From Ridgeia piscesae (lineage: Eukaryota > Annelida > Polychaeta > Sabellida > Siboglinidae): a stretch of DNA of 64,000 nt. Every line of letters starts with the position of its first letter. The stretch's first letter is position 1. Shown here in pieces: positions 12,501 to 20,419 of this stretch. The notes below the pieces were generated by a model. That model was not told where the DNA came from. It saw only the letters and a program-made list of their open reading frames with translations, and did no database searches. A program made the translations under genes and the position numbers. The stretch is from NCBI GenBank assembly GCA_025642075.2, contig JAODUO010000037.1:1334646-1398645 (forward strand). The letters run 5' to 3'.

Positions 12501-15500
12501 CTGTATTTATTATCACAATATATAATAACCATGTGCTAGACAGTCATAGTAACGCACAGTCGTGCCTCGTCATAACACGGGGTCCACAAAATAGAACCAC
12601 ATTATATACGGGGCGCGTTATACTGTATATTCTACCAGGGGTCCACAACTGACTGTTAGTGTCCAATTCACTTTATAGCGACTCGCGTTATGGAGAGGCA
12701 TGACTATACCTTGTAAGGCAAATTGGGATAAATCATTGTTTTAAGGCTCTGAATTTGAAATAACCAGAAACTTGTAATTTCATCAAGAACAGGTGATTTT
12801 ATTTCATCCTGTTAGATTCTTTTCCCATCAAAAAAATCGGTATGGCAACCAAAATCAAAAGGCTGGATTGTTTAGCAGCTGAGATATTGATAAAAAAATT
12901 GTTTTCAAAATCTTCCGTTAAAAGAGAATCCAAGATGGCTACCACAGATACTTTTAAGAAAGTATAAAGATTGTTTCTCTGATTCAGTATGCCATTGTTT
13001 AAAAAAGAGGACGAAAATACATAGCAAACCTGAGTGTTTCTTAAATGTTTTTATACTACATTCATAATTTTTCGTTGTTGATTGCCAAATGAATTACATT
13101 GATTCTTTACAGGTGATCGAGGAATGTCAGAAGAAGATCACTGCCTCACCTAACTTGCCATATGTAGTGTGCGAGCTGAAAGCATTGTCCAATGCAAAGG
13201 TAGATCTGTCTATTTCTGTGTTATTTATTTATAAGAGACAAGTTCTCACCACTACTGGCTACTACTGTTTAGTAGCACCTACATTGGACATTTGTGACGT
13301 GTTGTGTCTGTGGTGTGTTCACTTTGTCACTGGATGTCCAGTGTGCTGTAATTTTTAATAATGTTTTATTAATATAATTTCATATTTTTTAATATAACAT
13401 ATTTTAATTTTATCTGTTAAAATAATTAAAGTTTAATTACCAATTTCTTATTTATTCATTTATTACTATTATTATTTTATTAGTATTGCTGTGAACTATA
13501 TATTTTATTGGGAGCTTTATGTATGTATATAATATGTAAGAGTGTTGGGTGACGATGGCCCACTGAAAGTCACGATATACCATGCGACATGGTTACCATC
13601 AGGAAATAAAGCTTTTACTTACTTATTCTCTCTTGATTTGTTACTCAGACCCTTGATGCGGCCATGAAGCAGTACAAGGCACTCTCACCTAAGACAGCCT
13701 GCATGTTCTTCTCTGTTGATGAGGATGCTGGCAAGATTCTCTGCATGAGTTGTGTACCAGCTGTAAGTAGCCTCACAGAAACTACATGGTTTTTGTCATT
13801 GTCATTGAAGACATGTTATTTTTGCCTACTAAAATTAGTAAATGATCCACAGTGATCTGTAAGTAAATTGTAGACAGCTTTGCATAGCTTTTCACATGTG
13901 TGCAAACTTTGTGGGTAGTTTAACCCATTTTATCCTGAAGCTAGTGCAGACGAGTTGCAGCCAGTTCCTGATCATTTCCTCAAACCAATCTGTCAGCATT
14001 AAAAAATGACAGGCCTTCATTTAAAATGGACATAACTTTATTATTTCTCAATCAATTTTTAAATGTGATATACCTTTAGAAAGTAGATAAAATAAACTAT
14101 ACAGTCGCATCGATAAACTCATAGTTTTATCATATATATTATATGTGGCATATGGCAAAACATGCCTAGTAAATTCAAACCTATGTTGAGGTTTGTCACA
14201 TTACTTTTCACCCGACATTTTCGCCATGAAGGAAGCAACATGTCAATGAGCAAGTTGAGTTTATTTTATGCATTAATCTCTGCTGAAAATAAAGGTATAC
14301 AACTTGTCCACACATCTTGGATAATAATCTCATAATGTAAAATTATTTGTAATACCCCCACGTCAGTCGACTGAATCGCTAACGTGTGGCGCCGCTGAGC
14401 GGAATTATGCAAATTTTTGAAATATTTTCTGTCAACGATATATAATTCTGTGGCTCATTTCTTATAACTAATAAAGAAGTACTATAAAGTAACAACTTTG
14501 TTCAACATTTCAACATCACTTTATTTATGAAGTAGTTACCGTCGTTGGAAATATTCTTAACTTTGTTTGGCGCCAAAAATACGGCGTGGAGCGAGGTGGG
14601 CGGAAATGGATGCCGTTGTCGGTTGACCCACTTCGATGGCTTCAAAGTATGTCTTCACGGACAAATGTCGCATCAAATACCATAACCGTCCATCTTATAT
14701 CGTCTATCCACTTGTCTGCCTTCTTGTCATCACCAGTATGAAGTAAATTAGCGGGTTATCCTTCAAAATACGTCAACATTTAACGATCTTTGCGACTCGA
14801 CGCCATCTTTGATTTCACTTTAGCTTGGGGGTACCCGCTTTGAACTGCAAATACCCACAGAACGGCGCTGATTGGTTGAAAAATATGAGTTTCCTAGTGA
14901 TCCCGATATACTGATGTCATTCGGTGTTAACCAGCCAATGGGATTCCCAAACGTCAGAGTGCAGGGAAGCCGTGTCAAGTGCAAACTACGACTAGAATCG
15001 CATTCCGGATAAAAGGGGTAACTACGACTAGAATCGTATTCCGGATAAAATGGGTTAAGACGTCAGTTTATATTTCATGTGGTGGAGTTGTTGTTACTAT
15101 GTTGTATGTGGTCTTGTAGACAGTTTGTATTAGTGGAGTTCTCTAAATAGTGTTCATGGTAGCTATGTCAGCGTACATGAGAGAACAGCTTGTCAGTCGT
15201 GATGGAGTGGTTGGTTGGGTAACTCATGGCAGATGGGGTAGATGTGGGGTGGAGGGGGGTGGAGGTGGGGTAGAAGTGGGATGGATGTGGGGTATAAGTA
15301 GGGTAGAGGTGGGATGGATGTGGGGTAGAAGTGGGATGGATGTGGGGTAGAGGTGGGGTGGATGTGGGGTATACGTGGGGTCGAAGTAGGGTGGCAGTGA
15401 GCCATCTGAATGTTTTGTAGTGTTGTTCAACCAACACTTGCTCAGTGGTGTAACATCACCAAGAAATCAGTCTGGTCACTTAGCTGGCTTTTGAATGTTA

Positions 15501-16293
15501 TTCATGTGAGGGGCTAAAAAAAGTCTGCCACTTCACGGAACCTGGGCAATCCTGCCATAATTCCTGCTTCATAGACAACTGCAAATTTGTATTTCTGTAT
15601 ATTTCTGTGTGAATATAAGTTTAACGTTGAATATTTTTAATAGTGTAGCATTTATTTCATAGTTGCCTGAGAGCCAATCAGTGTCTCTATCCTATTCTGG
15701 GGTAAGGCCGCCCTGGTGGCAACATTGGCAGAGCATAAATCTACCAGGCGGAGTTGAGAGGCTGCCACCTCACAGAGTCTGGATAATTGAGGCTAAATGT
15801 TTTGTTGACGATGGATTGCTGTCACTGACGTGACGATGTGTCTGTGTTGCAGGAGGTGGCCAAAGTGGGCTTGAAGGCGAATGAATGGGTGAACCATGTG
15901 TCTGGTGTGATGAAAGGTCGGGGTGGAGGCAAGGACGTGTCTGCCCAAGCCACTGGCACCAATGTGGACTGTCTCGAGCAAGTGCTGCAGATGACAACCG
16001 CCTACGCACAGAAGAAACTTGGGATGATGCCTGCGGTGACATCAACAGGTGACGGTGGTCTCGTCTCCCTGGATGCACTCAACAGTTTCCTTAGCAGTCA
16101 CAGTTACATTGCCAGCCATGAGCCATCACAGGCAGACACCATTGTGTTTGAAGCCCTTGGCCAGACACCGCCAGCCTCCCAGCCACATGTGCTCCGGTGG
16201 TACAGCCACATCTCGTCATTTGGCGGGGCAAAATCCCAGTTTCCTGGAGAGAAAAGGTCTTTGCAGGAGCTAGGATTTGCTGAGGACAAGTGA
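454..16293 (+). CDS. AARS1: Alanyl-tRNA synthetase, 3' half of gene (8 exons), with C-terminal GST-C-like extension
   Basis: Joined exons 454-594, 1893-2005, 2760-2868, 10597-10722, 12177-12296, 13113-13199, 13649-13762 and 15853-16293 give 416 residues, all joined in frame. AlaRS charges tRNA-Ala in the cytosol and clears mischarged Ser/Gly. The part seen holds the editing domain, with the CGGTH (CxxxH) zinc-site motif at about residues 77-81. It also holds the SerRS/AlaRS 'second additional' region with [13 protein letters not shown], a coiled segment, and the C-Ala domain with [12 protein letters not shown]. The catalytic and tRNA-recognition N-terminus lies upstream of the window. After C-Ala the frame runs on into an EF1B-beta-like module (about residues 342-402). 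Every exon junction is phase 0 except the one between 2005 and 2760. Introns are expanded by minisatellites and transposons. The family call is firm; the exact 5' boundary of the first exon is inferred from an AG and from homology. Confidence 0.95.
595..1211 (+). other. AARS intron, unique part
   Basis: AT-rich, with a purine-rich GA tract at about 883-936. No coding signal is seen; the 26-bp minisatellite follows. Confidence 0.7.
1212..1907 (+). repeat. 26-bp minisatellite made of the AARS intron/exon 3' splice junction
   Basis: About 26-27 copies of TGTGTCTGTAG + GTGTATCCAGATCCC, with a few variants (for example TAT for TAG, or GCATCC). The last copy is the functional acceptor plus the first 15 coding bases of exon b. 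The array translates in all minus-strand frames as a [14 protein letters not shown] repeat, which is a by-product of a stop-free unit and not a gene. Confidence 0.95.
1893..2005 (+). CDS. AARS1: AARS exon b (editing domain, [11 protein letters not shown])
   Basis: The acceptor CTGTAG is at 1887-1892 and the donor GTACGT at 2006. It encodes [12 protein letters not shown] through SVEFCGG plus the first two bases of a Thr codon. The zinc-site Cys is here; its partner His is the second residue of the next exon. The first 15 bases of this exon (GTGTATCCAGATCCC) are part of the 26-bp repeat unit amplified upstream. The correct acceptor is fixed by homology: only this copy continues as VRVVSIG. Confidence 0.92.
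2006..2759 (+). other. AARS intron between exons b and c
   Basis: Ordinary AT-rich intron. It separates the Cys and His codons of the zinc-site CGGTH motif. I see no repeat or gene in it. Confidence 0.7.
2760..2868 (+). CDS. AARS1: AARS exon c ([11 protein letters not shown]...[13 protein letters not shown])
   Basis: The acceptor TTATAG ends at 2759 and the donor GTAGGT starts at 2869. The first base G completes the Thr codon of CGGT; His follows. It encodes the highly conserved [18 protein letters not shown] block. The 55-bp minisatellite starts about 11 bp after the donor. Confidence 0.93.
2880..6474 (+). repeat. 55-bp minisatellite, main block (about 65 copies)
   Basis: Unit TTATATATACTGGTAGAAG / TGTCCACCAACCGACAGGA / TGGCTGGGTAGTTAAAG, exactly 55 bp in the homogeneous centre (for example 3661, 3716, 3771). 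Variants are TTAATG for TTAAAG, extra TA steps, and CATCAACTG. Each unit carries a TTAA. The block begins 11 bp past the exon c donor and is cut at 6471-6474 by a TTAA-flanked transposon. Confidence 0.97.
6475..7606. mobile_element. piggyBac-like non-autonomous element, copy 1
   Basis: An 1132-bp insert with termini CCCATTTTATCC and GGATAAAATGGG in inverted orientation, flanked by TTAA at 6471-6474 and 7607-7610. TTAA duplication plus CCC/GGG ends is the piggyBac signature. There is a subterminal direct repeat (ACTACGACTAGAATCG, twice, near the right end). No transposase frame exists. It sits inside the 55-bp minisatellite, which resumes in register on the other side. Confidence 0.9.
7607..8160 (+). 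repeat. 55-bp minisatellite, distal block (10 copies)
   Basis: Continuation of the same array after the piggyBac-like insertion, with extra variants (AAATGTATATAT, ACTCGTAG). It ends at a TTAA at 8157-8160 that is also the left target site of the next element. Confidence 0.95.
8161..8679. mobile_element. TTAA-flanked long-palindrome MITE (Kolobok/T2-like ends)
   Basis: A 519-bp sequence with imperfect inverted arms of roughly 200 bp: AGGGACAC..GCAGTGAGAG at left and CTCTCACTGACT..ATCCCT at right. TTAA is at 8157-8160 and 8680-8683. Matching inner arm blocks include CATGCTATCTTG and GAGACACAGAA. AGGGA-type ends with TTAA targets suggest the Kolobok superfamily; this is inferred from the ends only. 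An inner perfect hairpin, GTGACGTAAGC, is at 8316-8326 and 8333-8343. Confidence 0.8.
8684..9286 (+). other. AARS intron, unique part
   Basis: AT-rich and non-coding. I see no recognisable element. Confidence 0.6.
9287..10119 (+). repeat. GTGGCT-rich minisatellite
   Basis: Irregular alternation of GTGGCT hexamers with GTACT spacers (blocks of 11, 17 and 23 bp). The + strand is almost free of A apart from the GTACT spacers. Open frames in both strands (CGCG/WLWL and QPQYSHS types) are repeat artefacts. Confidence 0.95.
10257..10337 (+). repeat. Short tandem repeat, 3 copies of about 27 bp
   Basis: Three near-identical copies of AATAGGGCATGTACC plus ACAGGGCCTT. Confidence 0.85.
10597..10722 (+). 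CDS. AARS1: AARS exon d (helical linker)
   Basis: The acceptor TTTCAG ends at 10596 and the donor GTAAGA starts at 10723. It encodes 42 residues starting ALHRADVL, a charged helical segment expected between the editing and C-Ala domains. Both ends are phase 0. Confidence 0.9.
10743..12118 (+). repeat. 44-bp minisatellite (about 30 copies)
   Basis: Unit CACAAGATTGTCCACCTGTC / CTACAGTTGTCACATGTCACTTAC (44 bp, for example 11041 to 11085). It begins about 20 bp after the exon d donor. The units drift from ACAAGATTG to ACACGACTTG towards the 3' end, so the array is organised in subfamily blocks. Confidence 0.95.
12177..12296 (+). CDS. AARS1: AARS exon e (helical linker, [14 protein letters not shown])
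   Basis: The acceptor TTTCAG ends at 12176 and the donor GTGAAT starts at 12297. It encodes 40 residues with the family's LKxLKKxxDDLDxA pattern. Both ends are phase 0. Confidence 0.9.
12297..13112 (+). other. AARS intron with a small MITE
   Basis: AT-rich intron. Apart from the Tigger-like element at 12557-12706 I see nothing coding. Confidence 0.6.
12557..12706. mobile_element. Tigger/pogo-like MITE, degenerate
   Basis: About 150 bp with terminal inverted repeats: CAGTCGTGCCTCGTCATAAC at left and GTTATGGAGAGGCATGACTA at right. CAGT-type ends with a GCCTC core and ATAACACGG / GCGTTAT subterminal sequence are typical of Tigger-derived MITEs. The flanking TA duplication is not clear, so the copy looks old. 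Confidence 0.6.
13113..13199 (+). CDS. AARS1: AARS exon f (C-Ala, first part)
   Basis: The acceptor TTTACAG ends at 13112 and the donor GTAGAT starts at 13200. It encodes 29 residues, [16 protein letters not shown] and onward, aligning with the start of the C-Ala domain. Both ends are phase 0. Confidence 0.88.
13200..13648 (+). other. AARS intron between exons f and g
   Basis: AT-rich, with runs of TATTATTATT. It contains an AATAAAGC segment near 13606 that resembles a retroposon tail, which I could not confirm. Confidence 0.6.
13649..13762 (+). CDS. AARS1: AARS exon g (C-Ala, middle)
   Basis: The acceptor ACTCAG ends at 13648 and the donor GTAAGT starts at 13763. It encodes 38 residues, including [19 protein letters not shown], the C-Ala core strand pattern. 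Both ends are phase 0. Confidence 0.9.
13924..15054. mobile_element. piggyBac-like non-autonomous element, copy 2
   Basis: A 1131-bp sequence almost identical to the element at 6475-7606, with the same CCCATTTTATCC / GGATAAAATGGG ends, flanked by TTAA at 13920-13923 and 15055-15058. It differs by scattered substitutions and small indels. Two near-identical copies 7.4 kb apart point to recent transposition in this lineage. Confidence 0.93.
15224..15395 (+). repeat. GGGGTA/GATGTG minisatellite
   Basis: Degenerate units GGGGTAGA(A/G)GTGGGATGGAT, G-rich on the + strand. Closely spaced GGGG runs could form G-quadruplex-like structures. Confidence 0.85.
15681..15795. repeat. Dispersed repeat, copy 1
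   Basis: Shares ATTCTGGGGTAAGGCCGCC, then GGCAGAGCATAA and GCCACCTCAC, with 36761-36868. The second half resembles 43402-43455. It is probably a SINE or MITE fragment; the class is not determined. Confidence 0.6.
15853..16293 (+). CDS. AARS1: AARS terminal exon: end of C-Ala fused to an EF1B-beta-like GST-C module
   Basis: The acceptor TTGCAG ends at 15852; the stop TGA is at 16291-16293. Residues 1-57 of this 146-residue exon are the normal AlaRS end ([22 protein letters not shown], then the YAQKKLG helix at which AlaRS proteins usually stop). After a short linker of about 14 residues, residues 72-132 read like the N-terminal domain of EF1B-beta: [34 protein letters not shown] and FPG. Related GST-C-like modules in CysRS, MetRS, ValRS, EPRS and EF1B subunits mediate docking in translation-factor complexes. 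No intron or stop separates the parts. Function of the extension as a docking domain is inference. Confidence 0.93.
   Translation, partial: EVAKVGLKANEWVNHVSGVMKGRGGGKDVSAQATGTNVDCLEQVLQMTTAYAQKKLGMMPAVTSTGDGGLVSLDALNSFLSSHSYIASHEPSQADTIVFEALGQTPPASQPHVLRWYSHISSFGGAKSQFPGEKRSLQELGFAEDK
16066..16248 (+). other. GST-C-like (EF1B-beta N-terminal-type) domain within the AARS terminal exon
   Basis: This segment encodes about 61 residues with the spaced signature SYI-x5-PSQAD-x3-FEAL-x3-PP-x6-LRWY-x-HI-x-SF. It lacks the acidic region and the catalytic GEF domain that follow in EF1B-beta, since a stop comes about 15 codons later. It is therefore an interaction module only. Confidence 0.85.
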
Positions 16294-18200
16294 GGACTGT
16301 GTGCGTAGATGGTTTGTTATGGACAACCATAATGCTTCTTCCACCTGCGTATGGAATACAAAATATATTTGACACCAACGTTGTGGAGGAGGACATCCAG
16401 ATGATGTGGGGCTTTGTTCTGCTGGATGACGCTGTTACTTTAAATAACATCTGAGCAAACTAATTGACATTTGAAATGTGATACTATTATGTACAGCATG
16501 CGCATTTAATATTTAAATGAGGTAACATTGAGGTTGTTTTGACGTAACATACAGTAGAAAACTGAATGTTCACAAACACAACGATATTTTACATATATAT
16601 TGAAGCTTCAAAAATACTAATTCCATTTATGAATTGTAGTCATAAGTTGTTCCCGTAATATGCTGTAATTGCAATTGGTTCAGATTGTTTAATTATGATG
16701 TATTCGATTGATCTTGTGTGATTAAATCTAGCTACATTGCAAGCTGATGGCAGATTGGTCTGATATGAGTCAACCTGTGAGGGTTCAATAAGATAGTGTT
16801 CTTGTCCAGTCAGTTGTACCCCCCCAAGTTAATGTGTCCCCCCCAAGTTATGTGCCCCCCAAGTTAATGTGTCCCCCCAAGTTAATGTGTCCCCAGAAAT
16901 GTAGAATACATTCAGTTTGTTGTATCCTGATATTTGGCCCACCCCAATAATGTAAATGCTTCAAAGTTTAGACCATCCCAAGACTGACTTGAGATAAACG
17001 GCAAAGGTGATGTGTGCTGTCTGAGATGTATGTCATCCCAAAGTCGACCATCACCCGCAGTGTAGACCACACCAAACTTGACCTATCCTCAGAGATATAG
17101 ACTACTCCAATGTTGATGTATCATTGCTATGGACTTCCTTGAGCTAACGAATACCCTTACATTTGGGTGGTTCACCCCAAAGTGGACGATCTCTGAATAA
17201 AACATGTTAAAAGAGATTTATCGAGGGAATTCTAAATTGTCCGACATGTGTCGTGTCACACGAGACATAGACCATCAATCTGCTTAATAATTTTTAAATT
17301 TGGAATTAATTACTTGGACCAATTATGCGCAGAACTGAATTTTTTTGTTTTCTGACGTGTTACCGATTCCAAAACTGAAATAAAAACATGAAATAAGAGT
17401 AACTCTGTATCAAAATACAAGTTTAACTATACCAAGATATGCCCCACACACATATTAAACTGAAATTAAAATGTGGCATATTTTTACCACTTCTGCCAGA
17501 CTGTATTAATCACCTGCTTAATCAGCTGCGTCACGTTTGGTCAAATGTGTCGTGTCGTAGACTAGTTGCACCAGAGCAGAACTATACGTCGGAGGAGTGC
17601 AGCCGATGTCGTGAGAAACGGTGGCACTGATAACTACAGTCATTATGTACCTGGTAGTCGCCAAAATACAAGTGCAAATTATTTGGATAGTCCATGGCAT
17701 AAACAGTCTGATCCATATCCTTCCGGTTTCGAATCGCATCGGAATGTTGAACGCCAAAAAAAACCAAGATTGCTTACTCAAACGTTTATCTTTCATACCA
17801 AGTATAATGTAAACACAGTTTTACACTTATGACATTATAACATCTACACGTTCGTTATTTGCCTGTGTGGTGTCACGGGTAATTCGATTTACAGTGTTGC
17901 TGGTAGTCTTTTGTCACATTCCACATAGACTCGGCGTTAACATTCAACATGTCTGCACACGTCAGATACGTTCAAATACTCCAGTTGATGGCACTAATAG
18001 CCAGCACGTTCGATGGTTTCCCAATGAACTCGCATGTCTCGGTGATTTACATTGCGTGCACACAAAGCTATGATCATAGAGGCACCTAGGCGGCCAGTGT
18101 CGTATCTCATTCATGCAAACAGGTCTCCGCAGTATGTAGCTAACGTAAATCCAGTTAGTTCACCCTTTTGAACAGGGTTTGTGGACCACAACACTGTGGT
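16294..18200. other. AARS 3' UTR and intergenic DNA
   Basis: The 3' UTR starts at 16294; its end is not clear. AATAAA-like hexamers occur near 17195 and 17379. A CCCCCCAAGTTAATGTGT repeat is at about 16817-16895, and the following 300 bp look like decayed versions of a similar C-rich unit. I see no gene in the rest. Confidence 0.5.
16817..16895 (+). repeat. C-rich tandem repeat, 4 copies
   Basis: Four copies of CCCCCCAAGTTAATGTGT with small indels. Confidence 0.8.
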
Positions 18201-18209
18201 CACTGGTCC

Positions 18210-18390
18210 AGTTTCACGAAGTGACGTCGATGCCCCAATTTCACGAGTGACGTCACTGCCCCGGTTTAACAAAGTGACGTCACTGCCCTGGTTTCACGAG
18301 TGACGTCGCTGCCCCAATTTCACGAGTGACGTCACTGCCCCGGTTTAACGAAGTGACGTCACTGTCCCAGTTTCACGACTGACGTCACTG
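18210..18390. repeat. 26/27-bp tandem array of CRE-like TGACGTCA palindromes
   Basis: Seven units of about 26.3 bp, each with TGACGTC(A/G) at 18222, 18248, 18275, 18301, 18327, 18354 and 18380; five are the perfect palindrome TGACGTCA. The right end overlaps the 3' end of the GPCR coding region, supplying its last codons and stop. TGACGTCA is the consensus for CREB/ATF binding. Regulatory activity is inference only. Confidence 0.9.
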
Positions 18391-19573
18391 CCGTAGCGCC
18401 GTTCCCGCCACACTCGATGCTAGTCCGCACACACGTGGTCATCGACGTCATATTCCGCGCGTCGCCGTTACCGTTGCCGTACGTCGGGGAGACTTCGAGG
18501 AGGTTGCGACCCGCCTTCGCCGACTCGGGCTTTACGTGTCCATCGTCACTGGCGCGTCGGCCGGAGAGGTCCGGCACGCAGCGGAAGGCGCTGATGAAGC
18601 TCTCGCGGAACGCCTGGTTGGTGAAGGCGTACAGCAGCGGGTTCACCATGCTGTTGGCGTAGCTGAGCATGGTGAACACCTGGAACAGGTTCACCTGCCA
18701 GCGGGCGATGCGGACGGTCGCCGAGACGATCAGGTGGATCTGGAAGGCCCAGTAGGGGAGCCAGCAGACGATGTAGACGGCGATGATGAGTGTGACGAGG
18801 CGAGTCACCTTCTTCTTCTTCTTGCTCCTGTTGGCGCCGTCGCGTCTGGCGCCCGTCGTGCGCAGACGGACGACGAGTAGCGTGTAGAGGAGTGAGATGA
18901 GCACGACGGGAACGAGGAAGCCGAGTATGAGGGTGTACCCCATGAAGGTCTTCTGACCGACGTCGGCTCGCTCCGCCGGCCACTGTATCACGCAGCTGTA
19001 TGCGGCGGCACGGGCGTGCGACTGGCGCACGTTGCGTGCGTACATGACGACGGGCAGCATGACGATGCAGGACACGCCCCAGATGATGCAGATGGCAGCG
19101 AGGGCGTAGCGCGGCGTCCGGTAGCGCATCGACACGATGGGGTAGCACACGGCGAGGAAGCGGTCCCCGCTCATCGCCGTGAGCGTGTAGGCGCCCGTGA
19201 ACATGTTGATGCACGTCAGCATGTAGTAGATCTTGCACATCGCGTTGCCGAACGGCCAATGTCCGAGCAGGACAGTGGTCATCATCAGCGGAAGTCCGAG
19301 GAGGAACGCGCCGTCGGCGATCGACAGGTTGAGGATGTACATGTTCGTGACCGTCTTCATCTTGCTGTAGCGCGTCACGACGAAGATGACCAACCCGTTG
19401 CCAATGATCCCCACCGTGCAGATGACACCGAATACGACGACCATGATGATGGTCATTGAGTCGACCCCCCGACTTCGGATTGTCGCTTCTGGCCGTCCGC
19501 AGCCGGTCAGGTTCCACAGATCGCTGCTCGCGTTTCCCGCACACATATCGTCCAGTAGTGTCCTGTTGGCCAT
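18359..19573 (-). CDS. Somatostatin/allatostatin-C-type G-protein-coupled receptor, intronless
   Basis: A 404-residue class A receptor, predicted to sit in the plasma membrane and bind a somatostatin/AstC-like peptide. Features in order: N-glycosylation sites at residues 3, 14 and 21; TM1 about 41-66 with GNGLV; SKMKTVTNMYILNLSIAD in loop 1/TM2; WPFG 106-109; Cys113 pairing with Cys194; DRF at 137-139 in place of DRY; CYPI and MRYRTPRY in loop 2; a polybasic SKKKKKVTRLV before TM6; CWLPYW 270-275; NPLLY 311-315; Cys332 as a likely palmitoylation site. The KVTRLV-(x)n-CWLP and YANS-NPxxY blocks resemble AstC/somatostatin receptors most; opioid or galanin-type relatives are less likely. Met1 has a good context (GCGATGG) and no upstream in-frame extension is needed. 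The GC content is far above the flanks. The last ~10 codons and the TGA stop lie in a CRE-like repeat. Confidence 0.93.
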   Translation of the reverse strand: MANRTLLDDMCAGNASSDLWNLTGCGRPEATIRSRGVDSMTIIMVVVFGVICTVGIIGNGLVIFVVTRYSKMKTVTNMYILNLSIADGAFLLGLPLMMTTVLLGHWPFGNAMCKIYYMLTCINMFTGAYTLTAMSGDRFLAVCYPIVSMRYRTPRYALAAICIIWGVSCIVMLPVVMYARNVRQSHARAAAYSCVIQWPAERADVGQKTFMGYTLILGFLVPVVLISLLYTLLVVRLRTTGARRDGANRSKKKKKVTRLVTLIIAVYIVCWLPYWAFQIHLIVSATVRIARWQVNLFQVFTMLSYANSMVNPLLYAFTNQAFRESFISAFRCVPDLSGRRASDDGHVKPESAKAGRNLLEVSPTYGNGNGDARNMTSMTTCVRTSIECGGNGATAVTSVVKLGQ

Positions 19574-19982
19574 CGCTCGTGGTCACGGTTGGTCAGCGGG
19601 CATCGTGGAAAGTGTAGGGCTTACAGGTGGTTTCTGAAAGCAAACAGTTGGCATCATTACTGTATTGGGATTTCTATACTTTTCTAGTTTGTTTGCGAAC
19701 ATCCAGTCTTACTAACGTTCCAGTTTGGTGCCTAGAATGTGATTGTTGTACAGTTCTGCTAAGTATGGATTCAGGAATGTTTGTAAATTTTTATTTGATA
19801 CACATCATCGTTGCTAGGACTACACCACCGGTGTGTGAACGAAATGACTCCTGGGGAGCTGAGAACTAGAGCTTCTGCTCCAATTCACTCTGCGGCTCTC
19901 TCTGATCATGACATCGGAATGTCATGATCAGAGAGCCGCGATGACGTGTTCTTTACGACGAACAGATGCCATCGTCAAGAAC
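19574..19982. other. 5' flank of the GPCR gene
   Basis: AT-balanced sequence upstream of the minus-strand GPCR start. I see no clear TATA box. A strong hairpin is at 19892-19939. Confidence 0.5.
19892..19939. repeat. Near-perfect hairpin
   Basis: GCGGCTCTC(TC)TGATCATGACAT is followed by CGGA and its reverse complement, with a single 2-nt bulge and a 4-nt loop. It could be a hairpin left by a small inverted duplication. Confidence 0.85.
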
Positions 19983-20022
19983 AAATAAACAAACAAACAA
20001 ACAAACAAACGCACGCACGCGC

Positions 20023-20078
<56 letters not shown>
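19983..20078. repeat. Microsatellite (CAAA)n-(GCAC)n-(CA)n
   Basis: Compound simple repeat: CAAA units, then CGCA units, then about 30 CA units. Confidence 0.97.
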
Positions 20079-20080
<2 letters not shown>

Positions 20081-20419
20081 CAGCCACCGCCTTGACAACA
20101 AACCTATAAGACGTGCTGGATTGAGACTGTGAACAGTCAACCGACTCACTGGTGGAACACCAACTTACGACAGATGTCCAGTCACAGCTAATGCCATCGC
20201 GTCGCAACTCGTGCAAAATGAAAAATCACCAAACATGGACAGCAACTGTTGTCACAGAAGGCAGCAATGAAACTATCAGGGGCAGTCACCGAAGAAGACA
20301 TGAGAACGACACCCAAATGACTGAAAAGCAGAAAGACAGGCGGACGTAATGGGCTGTACCCGGAGTTGACATTCACGCTGGAAGTAAGGCTATGAGACTC
20401 CTGTCAACGTGCATCATTC

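Larger units (their letters stand above)
15059..15852 (+). other. Last AARS intron, 3' part
   Basis: Contains a GATGTGGGGT-type minisatellite and one copy of a dispersed repeat (15681-15790), listed separately. Otherwise featureless up to the acceptor at 15851-15852. Confidence 0.6.

Noticed and set aside
17700..17760. TTTCGAATCGCATC as a tRNA B-box
   Set aside because: No matching A-box or cloverleaf could be placed around it.
19016..19459. 147-codon plus-strand frame antisense to the GPCR
   Set aside because: Antisense shadow rich in H/D/A caused by GC bias.
18546..19586. 346-codon minus-strand frame overlapping the GPCR
   Set aside because: Frame-shadow of a GC-rich gene; no motif, highly charged composition.
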